From Alphaproteobacteria bacterium (GTDB lineage: Bacteria > Pseudomonadota > Alphaproteobacteria > JANSWW01): 64,000 nt of DNA. Of this stretch, positions 17,343 through 24,751 are shown piece after piece (positions within the stretch are counted from its first letter, which is position 1; each line of letters opens with the position of its first letter). The notes under the pieces were generated by a model that had not been told where the DNA came from, made no database searches, and saw nothing but the letters and a program-made list of their open reading frames with translations. Location: the NCBI GenBank assembly GCA_024743275.1, contig JANSWW010000001.1, positions 478,300 to 542,299 of the forward strand, read 5' to 3'. The position numbers and the translations under genes are program-made.

Positions 17343-17357
17343 TGTGAAGAATTCACA
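17343..17357. promoter_or_regulatory. Inverted repeat upstream of the radical SAM gene
   Basis: The 159-base gap 17282–17440 is AT-rich for the region. It contains a perfect inverted repeat TGTGAA-gaa-TTCACA at these coordinates, 83 bases before the radical SAM start, plus the arms GGACATG (17296–17302) and CATGTCC (17355–17361). This could be an operator, or a hairpin in the leader. No consensus promoter is certain. Confidence 0.3.
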
Positions 17358-17440
17358 TGTCCTTATGCCCAGCAGGATTCGCCGCGAAAATGTGGCATTG
17401 ATCTTGCTCTGATGTGCAGAACGCACAGGAGGCTTATCGC

Positions 17441-19453
17441 ATGACGACCGATTCAAGGACCGGACCCGGCGGGACTGGAAAGAGCACGATCGATATCGGG
17501 CTGCTCCAGATCAACAGCGGTTATGCCGGTCAGAGCTATTTGCCCTATTCCATCGGCCTTCTGCAGTCCTATGCGATAAAGAACAGCAGCGCGCCCGAGC
17601 GGCTTCACTTCCGTCTGCCGGTGTTTCAGCGCAAGCCCGTTCATCGGATCGTCGACGAAATCGCCGGAGCCGATGTCCTCGGTTTCTCCATCTATGTCTG
17701 GAACGTCAACCTCTCGATGGAGGTCGCCCGCCGGGCCAAGGAGCGGCATCCCGACACGCTGATCGTGATCGGTGGCCCGCAAGTCCCCGACGCCCCGGAA
17801 GAGTTCCTGCGCGAAAACCCGTGGGTGGATGTCGCGGTCCACAACGAAGGCGAAAAAGTCTTCCTGGCGCTGCTCGAGGCCTATGACAGCCGCGACTGGA
17901 AGGCTATCCCGTCACTGAGCTGGATCGACCGGGACGGCGTTTACCAGCGCACCAAGGCGGCACCGCGGATGCGCGATCTCGACGAGGTTCCCTCCCCCTT
18001 CCTGGAAGGCGTGTTCGACGGGATCATCGAAGCCAACCCCGATATCGAATGGATCGGGCTTTGGGAAACCAACCGGGGCTGCCCCTTCCAATGCACTTTC
18101 TGCGACTGGGGGTCCGCCACCGCGTCCAAGGTCAACCGGTTCGGTGTCGACCGCCTGACCGCCGAGATCCAGTGGATGGCCGAGCAGAAGATCGAGTTCG
18201 TGTTCTGCTGCGATGCCAATTTCGGAATCTTCGAGCGCGATATCGACGTCGCCGAGGCGCTCGCCCAATCCAAGAAGGAAACCGGCTATCCGGTACGTGT
18301 CTCGGTTCAGAACACCAAGAACGCGACGGAGCGGGCCTATAAGACCCAGAAAATCCTATCGGATGCGGGTCTTTCAAACGGTGTCGCCCTGTCAATGCAG
18401 AGCATGGACCCGAACACGCTGGTCTCGATCAAGCGCAAGAACATCTCGGTCGATACCTATATTGATCTCCAGAAGCGCTTCACCCGGGACGGCGTCGGCA
18501 CCTATACCGACTTCATCATCGGTCTGCCCGGCGAGACCTATGACAGCTTCGTCTCCGGTGTCGACCGCGTCATCGAGAACGGCCAGCACAACCGCATTAT
18601 TTTCAACAATCTCTCGATCCTGCCGAATGCCGAGATGGGCAGCCTCGAGTACCGCCGGCAGCACGGGATCGACACGATCGAAACCGAGATCATCAACATC
18701 CACGGCCACCGCGCCGAAATGGAGGACGATGTCCCGGAAAAGCAGGATCTGGTCGTCGCGACCCGGACCATGCCGCTCGCCGACTGGCGCCGGACGCGGA
18801 GCTTCGCCTGGATGACCGCGCTGTTGCATTTCGACAAGTTGCTTCAGCTTCCGATCATCCTGGCCCACGAGGTGACGGGCATCGGATACGGTCAGCTCAT
18901 CACCCGCTTCTGCAACGCCTCCGGCGAGCGTTATCCGACCCTGGCCGGCATCCATGACTTTTTCGACGGTTTCGCCTACGACATTCAGCGGGGCGCGCCC
19001 GAGTATGTGTTCTCAAAGGAATGGCTGGGGATTTACTGGCCTGCCGACGAGTATGTCTTTATCAAGCTTCACGTCGAAAACCGGTTCGACACCTTCTACG
19101 CCGAATGCCAAGCCCTTTTGGCGGAGATCATCGCCGAGACCACGTCCGGCGACATGTCGGAGATGCTGTCCGAGGCCATCGCCGTGAACAAGGCGATGCT
19201 ACGCCTGCCGGATCAGACGGACGATATCGTGATCGAGACCCGGTACAACATCATCGAATTCTACCGGGGTGTCCTAGACGGCAATGCGCCGGCGCTCCGC
19301 CAGGGGCAGTGGTCCTATGCCATTGAGAGATCCCGGGATAGCTGGGCCGATCTCGACGACTGGTGCCGGCGGCTGGTCTGGTACGGCAATAAGAAAGGCG
19401 CCTATCTCCATCTCGGCGTCGAGGCCCAGAAGGTCCCGGTCGGGATTCACTGA
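17441..19453 (+). CDS. B12-binding-domain radical SAM protein
   Basis: 670 residues from ATG 17441, which has a strong AGGAGG. The N-terminal 170 residues look like a cobalamin-binding Rossmann domain (ADVLGFSIYVWNVNLSMEVA, LIVIGGPQVPDAPEEFL). The radical SAM core follows with the cluster motif NRGCPFQCTFCDWG (about residue 210), the CxxxCxxC binding a 4Fe-4S. Typical later motifs (NFGIFERDID, VSVQNTKNA, SMQSMDPNTL, DFIIGLPGETYDSF) match this class. The C-terminal third is unrecognised. Members often methylate unactivated carbon or catalyse rearrangement. Position at the end of the sugar cluster suggests C-methylation or similar of the glycan or its precursor (inference). It overlaps convergently with the HAD gene by 7 bases. 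Confidence 0.88.
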   Translation: MTTDSRTGPGGTGKSTIDIGLLQINSGYAGQSYLPYSIGLLQSYAIKNSSAPERLHFRLPVFQRKPVHRIVDEIAGADVLGFSIYVWNVNLSMEVARRAKERHPDTLIVIGGPQVPDAPEEFLRENPWVDVAVHNEGEKVFLALLEAYDSRDWKAIPSLSWIDRDGVYQRTKAAPRMRDLDEVPSPFLEGVFDGIIEANPDIEWIGLWETNRGCPFQCTFCDWGSATASKVNRFGVDRLTAEIQWMAEQKIEFVFCCDANFGIFERDIDVAEALAQSKKETGYPVRVSVQNTKNATERAYKTQKILSDAGLSNGVALSMQSMDPNTLVSIKRKNISVDTYIDLQKRFTRDGVGTYTDFIIGLPGETYDSFVSGVDRVIENGQHNRIIFNNLSILPNAEMGSLEYRRQHGIDTIETEIINIHGHRAEMEDDVPEKQDLVVATRTMPLADWRRTRSFAWMTALLHFDKLLQLPIILAHEVTGIGYGQLITRFCNASGERYPTLAGIHDFFDGFAYDIQRGAPEYVFSKEWLGIYWPADEYVFIKLHVENRFDTFYAECQALLAEIIAETTSGDMSEMLSEAIAVNKAMLRLPDQTDDIVIETRYNIIEFYRGVLDGNAPALRQGQWSYAIERSRDSWADLDDWCRRLVWYGNKKGAYLHLGVEAQKVPVGIH

Positions 19454-20157
19454 TCCCGCATGCGGAAGAACCGTTTCTCGAGGATGTCCCGCGGGTCGAT
19501 CCTGGCGAGGCTATCGACCACCAGATCCGCCTCTTTGAAATCGTCGTCGATGAAATAGGCGCTCGGCGTCGCGACCACTGGGATGCCGGCCCGCGACGCC
19601 GCGGTCAGACCGTTGCGGTTGTCCTCGACCGCAACACAGTCCGAGGCCCGATGGCCGAGACGACCGAGGGTTCGCTCATAGACTTCGGGCGATGGCTTTT
19701 TCCGGTTCACGTCCTCGCCGGTCACCATGACCGCGAAGAGATCTTCCGGGCTCTTCCTCCAGATCGCGAGCAGCAGCGCTTCCACATTGGCTCTCGCAGA
19801 AGACGTCGCAATCGCTGTGGCGACGCCCCGGTCACGTGCCGCCGCGACCAGATCCTCTATCCCAGGCCGGGCATCGACGGCGCCTTCCCGTATGGCTTGC
19901 CCATAGAGCTCACGCTTCAAAAGATTGAGCGCCACCAGGGTATCCGCGTCCATCCGCGCACCCGGGGCGACATGCCGGCCCTGAAAGTAGGTCAGCCGCT
20001 CGACACCGCCGCTGACGGCGAGCAGGGATCGGAACATCTCGCGGTCCCAGTGCCACGGAAGATCATACCGCCGGAACGCTGCATTGAAGGCGTTCCGGTG
20101 CACCTCTTCCGTTTCCGCGATCGTCCCATCGACATCCAAGATTAGCGCTTTGATCAT
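19447..20157 (-). CDS. CbbY-like HAD-superfamily phosphatase
   Basis: 236 residues. HAD motif I is LILDVDGTIAETEEVHRNAF (nucleophile Asp9 and acid Asp11), motif II ATSSARANV, motif III Lys in NRKKPSPEVY, and motif IV VAVEDNRNG. The TLAETEE-HRxAFN opening and Glu-rich cap are typical of CbbY, a xylulose-1,5-bisphosphate phosphatase. In this context it may play the role of GmhB, dephosphorylating a sugar bisphosphate made by the kinase fusion. Its stop overlaps the radical SAM gene end-to-end. It follows 49 bases after a putative glycosyltransferase on the same strand. Confidence 0.88.
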   Translation of the reverse strand: MIKALILDVDGTIAETEEVHRNAFNAAFRRYDLPWHWDREMFRSLLAVSGGVERLTYFQGRHVAPGARMDADTLVALNLLKRELYGQAIREGAVDARPGIEDLVAAARDRGVATAIATSSARANVEALLLAIWRKSPEDLFAVMVTGEDVNRKKPSPEVYERTLGRLGHRASDCVAVEDNRNGLTAASRAGIPVVATPSAYFIDDDFKEADLVVDSLARIDPRDILEKRFFRMRDQ

Positions 20158-20206
20158 TCGCCCGCCGTCCGAGGGTTCGCCCCAGCCCGCAACGCCCTTG
20201 TTCCGG

Positions 20207-21142
20207 TTACGCCACCGCCAAGCTCTGCTTCAGAAGATCGGCGAAAGCCAGCTTGATGTTACCCGACTTCATAAAGGCGGCACGCTGCCGCCGGGTCTTC
20301 TGCGGCAGGTCCGGGTCCCGGAGCCGTTCCACAACGACATCGGCCAGATCCTCCTCGGCGACCACCTCGATGAACGGGTCCAACTCGCCGGGCAGATCGC
20401 ATTTCTCGCTGATAATGTAGGTATCACAGTGCAGCAGGCTCAGATGGCGCATGGGCGAGGTATAGGGCCACCCGTCCTTCAGTTTGAGATGGAGGCCGAT
20501 CCGTGCCTGCGAGCCGATCTGGACATAGAGGGAATCATACATGCCGGGGGGATTGTAGACCCTGGCGCGGGACGCGATCCCGCCGAGGATCCGTTTCCGG
20601 CGGTCCGTAGCCGCCCCGGTGAAAAAGACATCGTAAAGCTTGTCCGGCACCCGGGAGAGCCGGTGGTTCCACTGGCTCGAAAAACAGAACGGCAGTCTAA
20701 GGATCGGGATACCCGGATAGGCGGCGCGATAGGCATCGATCTGGTGGTCGGTCGAGACCCATATCGCCTGGGCCGTCGACGCGATCATGTGGAACCGTTC
20801 GAACCGCTCCCGCCACCATTCCTTGTCGTCGTAATAGCTGTCGGTCCGCTCACCGATATCGTTGAAGGTATCGCCTGTCAGAAACTCGGTCGCCACCAGG
20901 ATATGCTGCCCGCCGGACCGGACCCGGCGCGCCACAACGTCTTGGGCATAGGGCGTATCGAAACTGTCGACGATGATGTTCAGCGCGTTGGGGCGGGCGA
21001 CATAGTCGATGGAGTAGTCCACCGGCATGCCGGTACTGTGCAGCCCCTCATAGCAATAGGTGATGAAATGACCGGCGCCGGTGAAGGCGGTCAGCGGATC
21101 GATCACATTGACATAGATCGAGACCGGTTCCGTCCCGCGCAT
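20207..21142 (-). CDS. Putative CgeB-like glycosyltransferase
   Basis: 311 residues without signal peptide. The N-terminal half has strands ILVATEFLTGDTFNDIG and AQAIWVSTDHQIDAYRA, and the second half YDVFFTGAATDRRKRILGGI, GLHLKLKDGWPYTSPMRHLSLLHCDTYIISE resembles the donor domain of CgeB/GT-B spore-type glycosyltransferases, where a Pro-x-R-x-x-E/H segment and acidic residue read the donor. It is transcribed away from the next region and together with the HAD gene forms a two-gene unit at the right boundary of the cluster. Function is inferred from fold-like features only. Confidence 0.68.
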   Translation of the reverse strand: MRGTEPVSIYVNVIDPLTAFTGAGHFITYCYEGLHSTGMPVDYSIDYVARPNALNIIVDSFDTPYAQDVVARRVRSGGQHILVATEFLTGDTFNDIGERTDSYYDDKEWWRERFERFHMIASTAQAIWVSTDHQIDAYRAAYPGIPILRLPFCFSSQWNHRLSRVPDKLYDVFFTGAATDRRKRILGGIASRARVYNPPGMYDSLYVQIGSQARIGLHLKLKDGWPYTSPMRHLSLLHCDTYIISEKCDLPGELDPFIEVVAEEDLADVVVERLRDPDLPQKTRRQRAAFMKSGNIKLAFADLLKQSLAVA

Positions 21143-21269
21143 CCAAGTCTCCTAGTCGCCGATATGTTGCGGCAAGCCGGCGAGCGAACCACTTCACTTG
21201 GTGTTCGACCCCTATTCCTAGCGTATCGGCGGGCCGCTGGCCATTCGGAATTCGGGTCCGCGGACCGAC

Positions 21270-21296
21270 GGCGGGGACGCGGAGGTCCCCACCGCC
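21270..21296 (-). terminator. GC-rich hairpin downstream of the copper receptor gene
   Basis: On the minus strand, just past the receptor stop, GGCGGtGGGGAC and GTCCCCGCC can pair around a CTCCGC loop, a strong stem. There is no T-run, so this is at best a weak or Rho-assisted terminator. The perfect palindrome GGTCCGCGGACC lies beyond it at 21255–21266. Confidence 0.35.
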
Positions 21297-21317
21297 CGGC
21301 CGGGAGGCGAACCCCGC

Positions 21318-23396
21318 TCAGAATGAGGCCGACGCCTTCAAGAAGAAGGTCCGCCCCGGTTCGTTCACCTGCACCTCGGTCGGATCGCTGACATTCGACC
21401 GGTTGAGATGATTGGCGTAGGTGACGTCCATCAGATTGGTGACGCCGGCGCTGACGACGATCCCGGACCCGACCCTGTACCATCCGAAGAGATCGAAGCT
21501 CGCATAGCCCGGCGTTTCATCGGCATCCCGGCTGGGGTCGATCCGCCCCTGCTTCAACGCCCAGTTCATCCGGCCCCCGATATGCCAGGCGCCGAAATCG
21601 CCCTCCGATCCGTACCCAAGAGCGAAAGACCCGCTCAGCGGCGGGATCTGAGCGAGCGCACGGTCGTCGGTGCGGTTCTCGCCCCAGGTATAGGCGAGAT
21701 CGCCCTCGATCAGGAAATCGCCGAGTTCGGCGCGACCGTCCGCCTCGACCCCGGCCAGAGTCGCGTCCACATTGCGGTAGGTGGTGACCCCCGGGACGCT
21801 GAACGCATCACGCAGGATGAAGGCGTCGACCCGGTCGATATAGGCGGCCCCACCGATCCGAACGCCCTCCCGCCGATAGGTGAGGCCGACATCGAGCTGA
21901 TGATGGGCCTCGGGATCAATCGCCGGATTGCCGACCCAATTGCTCCGCGCCATGCCGCGCTCCGTCGCATCCGCGGTCCGCATCACCCGGGCGATCCCGG
22001 AGAAGGCGGTCAGCGACGCCGTCAGGTCATGTTCGATGCGCAAGAGCCCCCCGACATTGGTTTCGTTCCGGTCGGAGGCGAAATCGCTGCCATAGACACC
22101 CCGATAGAGATCGTTCGGCGTTTGCCCCCCGGCCAGCGCCGGTGACCGGCCGGCACGGCCCGCCGACGCCCGGACGAAGTCGAGCCGCGCCCCGAGGGTC
22201 GCCCTGGTCCGCGCCGCGACCGGCCTTTCCGCCTCGGCGAACAGGCCAATCTGCCGAACGGTCAAATCCGGCCACATGAAGAAGCGTTCGCGGGCGGGAT
22301 CGGCCGCCGCCACAAGCGGTTCCGGCCCCGCATAGACCGTCGCATCGCGGTTGTTGTTCTGCAGATCGGCACCGATCTCCGCGTCGACCGCCCCGATGTC
22401 CAACCGGGCGAGGATGCGCCCGCCATAGGTGTCGGACTCGCTCGGGACCCGCATCGCCATCCCCGACGAGGTCCGCAGGGAGAAGTTGTCCATCACATGA
22501 TCGACGGCGCTGAAATAGGCGTTCGCCTCGATGTCCCTGAAGATCCCATGGTCGAGGTCACGGCTGCCGCGTAGGCGCCAGACCTGCACCTCGTCCTCCG
22601 GACTGTCCATGCCCGCGCCAGGGAAGAGAGCATCCTCCGTCAGGTCGTAGTCGTAGCTGAGCGCGATGTCGTAAACGGCGCCGGTCCGTCCGATCTCCAA
22701 TCCGCCACCGCGGGTTTCAAAGGAGGTGCGGACCTCGTCGCCGTCCCCATTCTCGTAGTTGCCCGCATCGCTGTAGCGCCCGAAACCGCGGGCATAGAGC
22801 CCCTCCGTCAGGTCCACGGCGACGTCGGCCGCACCGGACAAGGTCTCCGAATTACTCGAGATGCCGGCCTCGACATCCGCCTTCCAGCGGCTATCCTTCT
22901 CGAATACCGGGGCGAAACGTTCGAGGCGCAACGTCCCGCCGGACCCGCCGGGGCCATTGGTGACCGTATGATAGCCCCGCTCGACAACGATGCGGTCCGC
23001 CCGCTCCAACGCGGCGACGCTGGTGGGCGGATCCATCCGGTTGGGGCAGGCGCCGAAGACGAAGGCGCCGCCGTCGATCACGTTGAGTTGGTTCTGTTGC
23101 TGCCCGCGGATCACCGGCTCGAGCCCGTGCCCCCCCATCCGGCCGGCATTGACGCCTGGAAGCGAACGCAGGATATCGCCGCTGTCGAGACCGGCCGGAA
23201 GGGTGGTCATCCGCACATCGTCGAGATTGGCGGCGCGGGACGGATCGGGGGCATCGACGGGGCCGGTCCCTTCTACTCGAATGGTCGGGACCTCCACGGT
23301 GGTCTGTGTGCTCTCCTGCTCCGCCAACGCGGGCGATCCCGCATAGCCGAGCGCAAGCGCAACGGCGAGGCCGCGCGCCATAAATTCGTTCATCAT
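21318..23396 (-). CDS. TonB-dependent copper receptor (OprC/NosA type)
   Basis: 692 residues with a signal peptide (ALALGYAGSPALA), plug domain and a beta-barrel ending in a terminal Phe (FFLKASASF), as outer-membrane receptors do. The plug motifs D-I-L-R-S-L-P-G-V-N and G-A-C-P-N-R-M-D-P-P-T are diagnostic of the OprC/NosA copper receptor group. OprC's copper ligands CxxxM and HxM are both present: Cys117–Met121 and His300–Met302 (AVDHVMDNFSL). An AGGAAAG precedes the double ATG. The DUF2946-like gene lies 42 bases upstream on the same strand, so the two may be co-transcribed for copper uptake. Confidence 0.9.
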   Translation of the reverse strand: MMNEFMARGLAVALALGYAGSPALAEQESTQTTVEVPTIRVEGTGPVDAPDPSRAANLDDVRMTTLPAGLDSGDILRSLPGVNAGRMGGHGLEPVIRGQQQNQLNVIDGGAFVFGACPNRMDPPTSVAALERADRIVVERGYHTVTNGPGGSGGTLRLERFAPVFEKDSRWKADVEAGISSNSETLSGAADVAVDLTEGLYARGFGRYSDAGNYENGDGDEVRTSFETRGGGLEIGRTGAVYDIALSYDYDLTEDALFPGAGMDSPEDEVQVWRLRGSRDLDHGIFRDIEANAYFSAVDHVMDNFSLRTSSGMAMRVPSESDTYGGRILARLDIGAVDAEIGADLQNNNRDATVYAGPEPLVAAADPARERFFMWPDLTVRQIGLFAEAERPVAARTRATLGARLDFVRASAGRAGRSPALAGGQTPNDLYRGVYGSDFASDRNETNVGGLLRIEHDLTASLTAFSGIARVMRTADATERGMARSNWVGNPAIDPEAHHQLDVGLTYRREGVRIGGAAYIDRVDAFILRDAFSVPGVTTYRNVDATLAGVEADGRAELGDFLIEGDLAYTWGENRTDDRALAQIPPLSGSFALGYGSEGDFGAWHIGGRMNWALKQGRIDPSRDADETPGYASFDLFGWYRVGSGIVVSAGVTNLMDVTYANHLNRSNVSDPTEVQVNEPGRTFFLKASASF

Positions 23397-23438
23397 GGTT
23401 CTTTCCTGAGATTTGACCTTAGTGAGCGTTGTGACTGG

Positions 23439-23828
23439 TCAAATGACAGGCGGAGCGCGGGGCGGCGGCCGGTCGCCTTGGGCGACGCCGTCGGGTACGC
23501 GGTCGTCCGGCAGGGCAACGACAAGGGAGCGTTGCGGCCAGCGCGTGGCCGGATCGGAACACCCCCCGGAGACGGAGGTGTCGGCAAGGAGGCAGGCCGG
23601 GCAATGGGGCGCGGAAGACGCCGGGTCCCCTTCGCTATCCCCCGCGTTGTCGTCAACCGGCTTCCCGGACTCGTCCAAGGTGATGACGGTCAGCCCTTGG
23701 GGCGTGCAGATCACGATCTGCCTGCCCCCGTCTACCGCCGGGCCGTCCGCCAGGCCGTGGGAGGCCAACACCGTCCCGAAGGCGGTGTGCAACAGGGCGA
23801 TCAGGGCAAGTGCGCGGGCGAAAATCAT
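23439..23828 (-). CDS. DUF2946-like small secreted protein, copper-associated
   Basis: 129 residues with a signal peptide (ARALALIALLHTAFGTVLA). The middle has HCPACLLA, the His-Cys-x-x-Cys hallmark of DUF2946-type proteins that often sit beside copper receptors and resistance genes. The C-terminus is Pro-rich and probably disordered. Its placement just upstream of the copper receptor on the same strand supports a periplasmic copper-handling or sensing role (inference). The reverse frame also reads, but the signal peptide and CxxC favour this one. Confidence 0.75.
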   Translation of the reverse strand: MIFARALALIALLHTAFGTVLASHGLADGPAVDGGRQIVICTPQGLTVITLDESGKPVDDNAGDSEGDPASSAPHCPACLLADTSVSGGCSDPATRWPQRSLVVALPDDRVPDGVAQGDRPPPRAPPVI

Positions 23829-23864
23829 TCAAAAACTTGAATATGTTCCCCGGGTCCCTGTCAA
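23827..23864 (-). promoter_or_regulatory. Possible promoter and operator for the copper genes
   Basis: On the minus strand, a TTGACA box (23864–23859) precedes TATTCA (23843–23838) at 15-base spacing, shorter than optimal. The -10 overlaps a perfect palindrome, ATTCAA-aaac-TTGAAT (23827–23842), which abuts the start codon of the DUF2946 gene. Short or long spacer promoters with a palindrome are typical of MerR-family regulation, but the regulator is not visible here. Confidence 0.3.
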
Positions 23865-24004
23865 TCGGAATTGAACGTTAATCGGGGGCTAACCGAACTT
23901 CGCGATTGGTGCGACCGGGCGAAGGCGCCGTCGGGCCATTCACTTCGTGAAAACAACGGCGAAGCGGGCGCTTAATCTGGTTCGAAGCGGCGTGCTATTG
24001 GGGA

Positions 24005-24080
24005 TGGTGGGCGGTGACGGGTTCGAACCGCCGACCCTCTCGGTGTAAACGAGATGCTCTTCCAGCTGAGCTAACCGCCC
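24005..24080 (-). tRNA. tRNA-Val (anticodon TAC)
   Basis: Minus-strand 76-base cloverleaf: GGGCGGT acceptor, GCTC-AGCTGGAA-GAGC D-arm, CTCGT anticodon region with loop TTTACAC giving anticodon TAC, and GGCGG-TTCGAAC-CCGTC T-arm closing with ACCGCCC. The CCA end is encoded. Upstream (24081–24185) holds only the HU terminator. Confidence 0.95.
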
Positions 24081-24132
24081 CTCCCGATGGTGACCAGGCC
24101 TTATCGGCGTACGGTCTGCCATCCGAAACGCG

Positions 24133-24164
24133 AAAGGGCGCCAGAGTGAAGTCCGGCGCCCCTT
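24133..24164 (-). terminator. Terminator-like hairpin after the HU gene
   Basis: On the minus strand, AAGGGGCGCC and GGCGCCCTTTC pair around a GACTTCACTCT loop, 22 bases past the HU stop, followed only by a short TTTCG tail. Stem strength is high; the T-run is weak. Confidence 0.6.
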
Positions 24165-24185
24165 GCAAAAACAACTGGATCGCCG

Positions 24186-24458
24186 TTAGTTGACGGCGTC
24201 CTTCAGGCCCTTGCCAGCCTTGAATTTCGGCTGCTTGGAGGCCGCGATGGTGATTTTCTCGCCGGTGCGCGGGTTGCGGCCTTCGGAAGCCGCCCGCTCG
24301 GAAACGGAGAAAGTGCCGAAGCCCACCAGGCGGACATCGTCCCCCTTGGTCAATGCGCCGGTGATTTGATCAAACACCGCGTCGACGGCCTTGGCGGCAT
24401 CGTTCTTGGCGAGGCCAGCGGTTTCGGCGACGGCGGCAACAAGTTCATTCTTATTCAC
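24186..24458 (-). CDS. hup: HU-family nucleoid DNA-binding protein
   Basis: 90 residues from GTG 24458, matching the usual HU length; an upstream in-frame ATG would add 13 non-conserved residues. Sequence has [20 protein letters not shown] and the DNA-arm signature [21 protein letters not shown] with the Pro of RNPxTG that intercalates in DNA. HU bends and compacts DNA and acts broadly in transcription and replication. It lies downstream of lon on the same strand, a common arrangement in Proteobacteria. A GGGGGG-rich stretch 8–14 bases upstream serves as ribosome site. Confidence 0.95.
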   Translation of the reverse strand: MNKNELVAAVAETAGLAKNDAAKAVDAVFDQITGALTKGDDVRLVGFGTFSVSERAASEGRNPRTGEKITIAASKQPKFKAGKGLKDAVN

Positions 24459-24713
24459 GTCAGGAACCCCCCTGAAAGATCTCTGGTATTGCTTCACTTA
24501 TTGGCTAGCCGGGTTTTGGCGCGCTAACCCACGCGTGAACGCCACGGGGAGTGTAAGGGCGGAAATCAAAGATCGTCAATCGCGGAACAAAAAAAATGGC
24601 GGTTTTGTGCGCTTTTCAGAGTGTTGACAAATCCAATCACCGCACAAATACCCAGAAATCAACGCGTTAAGAGTTTACCCAATAATCACAAGCGTTTCCG
24701 CGAAATTGTACCA

Positions 24714-24741
24714 CCGGGGAGCTATTGGAGAAGCCCCCCGG
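24714..24741 (-). terminator. GC-rich hairpin after lon
   Basis: On the minus strand just beyond the lon stop, CCGGGGGGCT and AGCTCCCCGG can pair (one mismatch) around a TTCTCCAAT loop. No T-run follows, so termination is uncertain; it may instead separate lon from hup on a shared transcript. The 254-base gap contains a long AT-rich part (24598–24700) likely to carry the hup promoter. Confidence 0.4.
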
Positions 24742-24751
24742 CGATTTAAAA

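Noticed and set aside
17282..17440. Looked for a cobalamin riboswitch before the B12 radical SAM gene.
   Set aside because: No B12-box-like sequence was seen; only an inverted repeat.
21408..22145. Plus-strand frame inside the copper receptor.
   Set aside because: Mirror of barrel codons, without motif.
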